Assembly (NCBI GenBank): GCA_902574345.1
Contig: CACGNF010000006.1
Span: 1 to 44,984 of the forward strand
Length of the DNA stretch: 44,984 nucleotides
Source: an uncultured Pelagibacteraceae bacterium
GTDB lineage: Bacteria; Pseudomonadota; Alphaproteobacteria; Pelagibacterales; Pelagibacteraceae
Direction of reading: 5' to 3'
Shown: piece by piece, positions 42,811 to 44,984 of the stretch
Position numbering within the stretch: the stretch's first letter is position 1
Layout: every line of letters begins with the position of its first letter
Made by a program: the position numbers and the translations under genes
The notes under the pieces: model-generated
The model's input: only the letters and a program-made list of their open reading frames with translations
Database searches by the model: none
What the model was told of the DNA's origin: nothing

Positions 42811-44252
42811 TGTCTAATATTAATTTTTTAAAACCTGATAGAACTAACCTTAATACCTTTTTGTATCTTGGTTCTTTCTTATTTTTTATTAGTATTTTAG
42901 ATGTTTTTCTAAATTCTTTTTTTAGATTAAATTTAACTGGTTTTTTACCTAATTTTTTAAGTTTCTTATTACCTCTAATACTTGGTTTTGTTGGTCTTTA
43001 TTTCATTCGAATAGAGTACAGCGGAATAAAAAATTTAGATCTTTTAAACAAACATATTAATACAAATAATTTTAACGCTGTTTTATCATTATTGATAATA
43101 TTCATAATCATCAAATCTCTACCACCTATATTAAGCTGGTTTGTTATTGATGCCAGTTTTGCAGGAGATACAAAAGATGTTTGTACGGGTTCTGGCGCAT
43201 GCTGGACGTATATTAAAGTTTGGATGAGAAGATTTATGTATGGAATGTATCCAAATGCAGAACAATGGAGAATTAATTTATCATTTGTAGCTTTAGTATT
43301 ACTCGGATCTGTTGGATACTTTGCGACTGATAAATTTAAGAAATATTTAACACTTTATTATGTAGTTATTTATCCTTTAATAGCTTTTTTGTTTATCTTC
43401 TTTTTTATTTCTGGTGGCCCTGTATTTTTTGACTTTTCTTATGGAATTATTGCTGCAATTTTATCTATCATTATTGGTTTTTTTATTCCAAGTAAATTTA
43501 AGTTTTATTACTTTTTAATAGTTCCTTTAGCGCTTTATGTAATTTTGAAATATTTTCTTTTTTTTGAGGAATACATTGAGCTTGGAAAATTAGATGGTTT
43601 AAATTGGGTTGAAACGGGTGCTTGGGGAGGTCTGTCGCTAACATTTATTATTTCTTTTTTCTGTCTTATTTTCTGTTTTCCAATAGGAATGGCTTTTGCT
43701 CTTGGCAGAAGATCAGAATTTCCATTAATTAGATATATATCAGTTGGCTTTATTGAGTTCTGGAGAGGCGTTCCACTAATTACAGTTTTATTTATGTCTG
43801 CCGTAATGTTTCCGATGTTTTTACCAGAGGACTTTTTCATTGATAAATTAGTCAGAGCCATAATTGCAATTTCTTTATTTGAGGCTGCGTATGTTGCGGA
43901 AGTTATCAGAGGTGGCTTACAAGCTTTACCAAGAGGCCAATACGAAGCTGCAAAATCACTAGGGATGGGTTATTGGAAAATGCATATTTTTGTAATTTTA
44001 CCACAAGCTCTTAAATTAGTAATACCAGGGATAGCAAATACTTTCTTGGCACTAGTAAAAGATACTCCATTAATATTTGTTGTTGGATTATTAGAAATAG
44101 TTGGAATGTTAAATTTAGCTAAAACAAATCCGAAATGGTTAGGATTTGCAATGGAAGGGTATGTATTTGCTGCTATAATTTTCTGGATTATTTGTTATGC
44201 AATGAGTAAATATAGTTATAATCTAGAACAAAAATATAAAACCGATAGATAA
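42810..44252 (+). CDS. aapM: General L-amino acid ABC transporter, permease AapM (extended)
   Basis: Second permease subunit. It has 480 residues against roughly 385 in typical AapM. The AapM-specific stretch GSGACWTYIKVWMRRFMYGMY and the C-terminal permease core are clear: EFWRGVPLITVLFM, EAAYVAEVIRGGLQALPRGQ, YEAAKSLGMGYWKMHIFVIL and LALVKDTPLIFVVG. The extra length is hydrophobic: two added N-terminal segments (about 15-67) and an enlarged membrane region at about 175-250. A Shine-Dalgarno-like AGGAGA lies in the last codons of aapQ. Confidence 0.93.
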   Translation: MSNINFLKPDRTNLNTFLYLGSFLFFISILDVFLNSFFRLNLTGFLPNFLSFLLPLILGFVGLYFIRIEYSGIKNLDLLNKHINTNNFNAVLSLLIIFIIIKSLPPILSWFVIDASFAGDTKDVCTGSGACWTYIKVWMRRFMYGMYPNAEQWRINLSFVALVLLGSVGYFATDKFKKYLTLYYVVIYPLIAFLFIFFFISGGPVFFDFSYGIIAAILSIIIGFFIPSKFKFYYFLIVPLALYVILKYFLFFEEYIELGKLDGLNWVETGAWGGLSLTFIISFFCLIFCFPIGMAFALGRRSEFPLIRYISVGFIEFWRGVPLITVLFMSAVMFPMFLPEDFFIDKLVRAIIAISLFEAAYVAEVIRGGLQALPRGQYEAAKSLGMGYWKMHIFVILPQALKLVIPGIANTFLALVKDTPLIFVVGLLEIVGMLNLAKTNPKWLGFAMEGYVFAAIIFWIICYAMSKYSYNLEQKYKTDR

Positions 44253-44258
44253 AAATTT

Positions 44259-44984
44259 ATGTCAGATAGTATTATCCAAATAAGTAATATGAATAAGTGG
44301 TTTGGTGATTTCCAAGTTTTAAAAGGGATAAATTTAGAAGTTAAACCAAAAGAAAAAATTGTTGTTTGTGGTCCATCTGGATCAGGAAAGTCTACATTAA
44401 TTAGATGTATTAATAGATTAGAAGAGCATCAAGAAGGTAATATTGTCGTGGATGGAACTGAATTAACAGAGGATACAAAAAATATTGAACAAATAAGAGC
44501 TGAAGTTGGAATGGTATTTCAACAATTTAATTTATTTCCTCACTTATCTATTTTGGATAACTGCACATTAGCTCCTATTTGGGTTAAAAAAATGCCTAAA
44601 AAAGAGGCGGAAGAATTAGCATTAAAACATCTAGAAAGGGTGCAAATTCTTGATCAAGCACAAAAATATCCAGGTCAATTATCTGGAGGACAACAACAAA
44701 GAGCTGCAATTGCAAGAGCTTTATGTATGGAGCCAAAAATTATGCTTTTTGATGAACCCACTTCAGCTTTAGACCCTGAAATGATTAAAGAAGTGTTAGA
44801 TGTTATGGTTAATTTGGCAAAACAAGGAATGACTATGATCGTAGTTACACATGAAATGGGTTTTGCAAAAGAAGTTGCAGATCAAATGATATTTATGGAT
44901 GAAGGAATGATAGTAGAAAAAGCTGATACCAAAGAATTTTTTGCTAATCCAAAGAGCGATAGAACCAAACTTTTCCTCAGCCAG
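44259..44984 (+). CDS. aapP: General L-amino acid ABC transporter, ATP-binding protein AapP (3' partial)
   Basis: ATPase of the Aap importer. It is absent from the ORF track because it runs off the window. From the ATG 6 bases after the aapM stop, 242 codons are open with no stop. Motifs: Walker [11 protein letters not shown]-loop [13 protein letters not shown], signature LSGGQQQR, Walker [15 protein letters not shown] and H-loop [14 protein letters not shown]. The last residues, RTKLFLSQ, are where relatives end (FLSQIL), so only a few residues are missing. Confidence 0.95.
   Translation, partial: MSDSIIQISNMNKWFGDFQVLKGINLEVKPKEKIVVCGPSGSGKSTLIRCINRLEEHQEGNIVVDGTELTEDTKNIEQIRAEVGMVFQQFNLFPHLSILDNCTLAPIWVKKMPKKEAEELALKHLERVQILDQAQKYPGQLSGGQQQRAAIARALCMEPKIMLFDEPTSALDPEMIKEVLDVMVNLAKQGMTMIVVTHEMGFAKEVADQMIFMDEGMIVEKADTKEFFANPKSDRTKLFLSQ

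Noticed and set aside
43535-43861. 108-codon minus-strand ORF opposite aapM
   Set aside because: Shadow of the permease core; no recognisable protein.
1-44984. Mobile elements, prophage, CRISPR arrays, toxin-antitoxin or defence genes
   Set aside because: None seen. All genes are core housekeeping or transport, there are no direct-repeat arrays, and there is no room for extra genes.

Overview
The window is a very AT-rich, tightly packed stretch of a streamlined alphaproteobacterial chromosome. The best guess is the SAR11 clade (Candidatus Pelagibacter or a close relative). The reasons are: alphaproteobacterial gene neighbourhoods (proS-lolCD-dnaE, rpsB-tsf-frr-uppS-cdsA-dxr-bamA, ppiD-trpEGDC-lexA divergent from tpiA-secG-pyrG-kdsA-eno-ftsB-lipA, ispDF-pgpA-cinA beside ntrYX-trkA, and aapJQMP); lysine/asparagine/isoleucine-rich proteins; gene junctions of about -26 to +5 bases; and no mobile DNA. 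The clade is inferred from recall, not from a search. The longest gap without a gene is about 165 bases, so no gap exceeds 300 bases.

Layout. (1) 1-6588: proS (5' end outside the window), a LolC/E-type permease, lolD and dnaE. (2) 6589-18380: a leader RNA followed by rpsB, tsf, frr, uppS, cdsA, dxr, bamA, skp, fabZ, lpxD, lpxA, lpxI and lpxB. This is one long unit joining translation factors to envelope and lipid A synthesis. (3) 18357-25770, minus strand: a ppiD-like gene, trpE, trpG, trpD, trpC, lexA (with two SOS operators) and gltX. (4) 25825-32276, plus strand: tpiA, secG, pyrG, kdsA, eno, an ftsB-like gene, lipA and a COQ10/RatA-like gene. (5) 32253-34316, minus strand: pncC/cinA C-terminal domain, pgpA and ispDF. 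(6) 34343-40273, plus strand: ntrY, ntrX, trkA and trkH. (7) 40302-40378: tRNA-Arg(UCU). (8) 40544-44984: the general L-amino-acid ABC transporter aapJ-aapQ-aapM-aapP, with an intrinsic terminator after aapJ and aapP cut by the window end.

How the genes work together. Region 2 builds the outer membrane: CdsA for phospholipid, UppS/Dxr (with IspDF in region 5) for isoprenoid carriers, LpxA/D/I/B for lipid A, BamA/Skp for outer-membrane proteins, and LolCD for lipoproteins, with KdsA making Kdo in region 4. Regions 6 and 8 are likely tied by nitrogen physiology, since NtrYX is a nitrogen-related two-component system and Aap is an amino-acid importer. No direct regulatory link is visible.

No new multigene system was found. 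The most interesting signals are: a compact three-way-junction RNA in front of rpsB whose arm can pair with the Shine-Dalgarno; an NtrX that lacks GAFTGA and carries Asp-Gln in Walker B; an NtrY with no room for a PAS domain; a 26-bp divergent ispDF/ntrY gap with overlapping opposite -10 boxes; a PpiD-like protein without a recognisable parvulin domain; an 18-bp palindrome in the aapJ leader; and several places where genes usual in this neighbourhood (pyrH, rseP, moaC/moeA/comEC, pdh, dusB-ntrBC) are cleanly missing.
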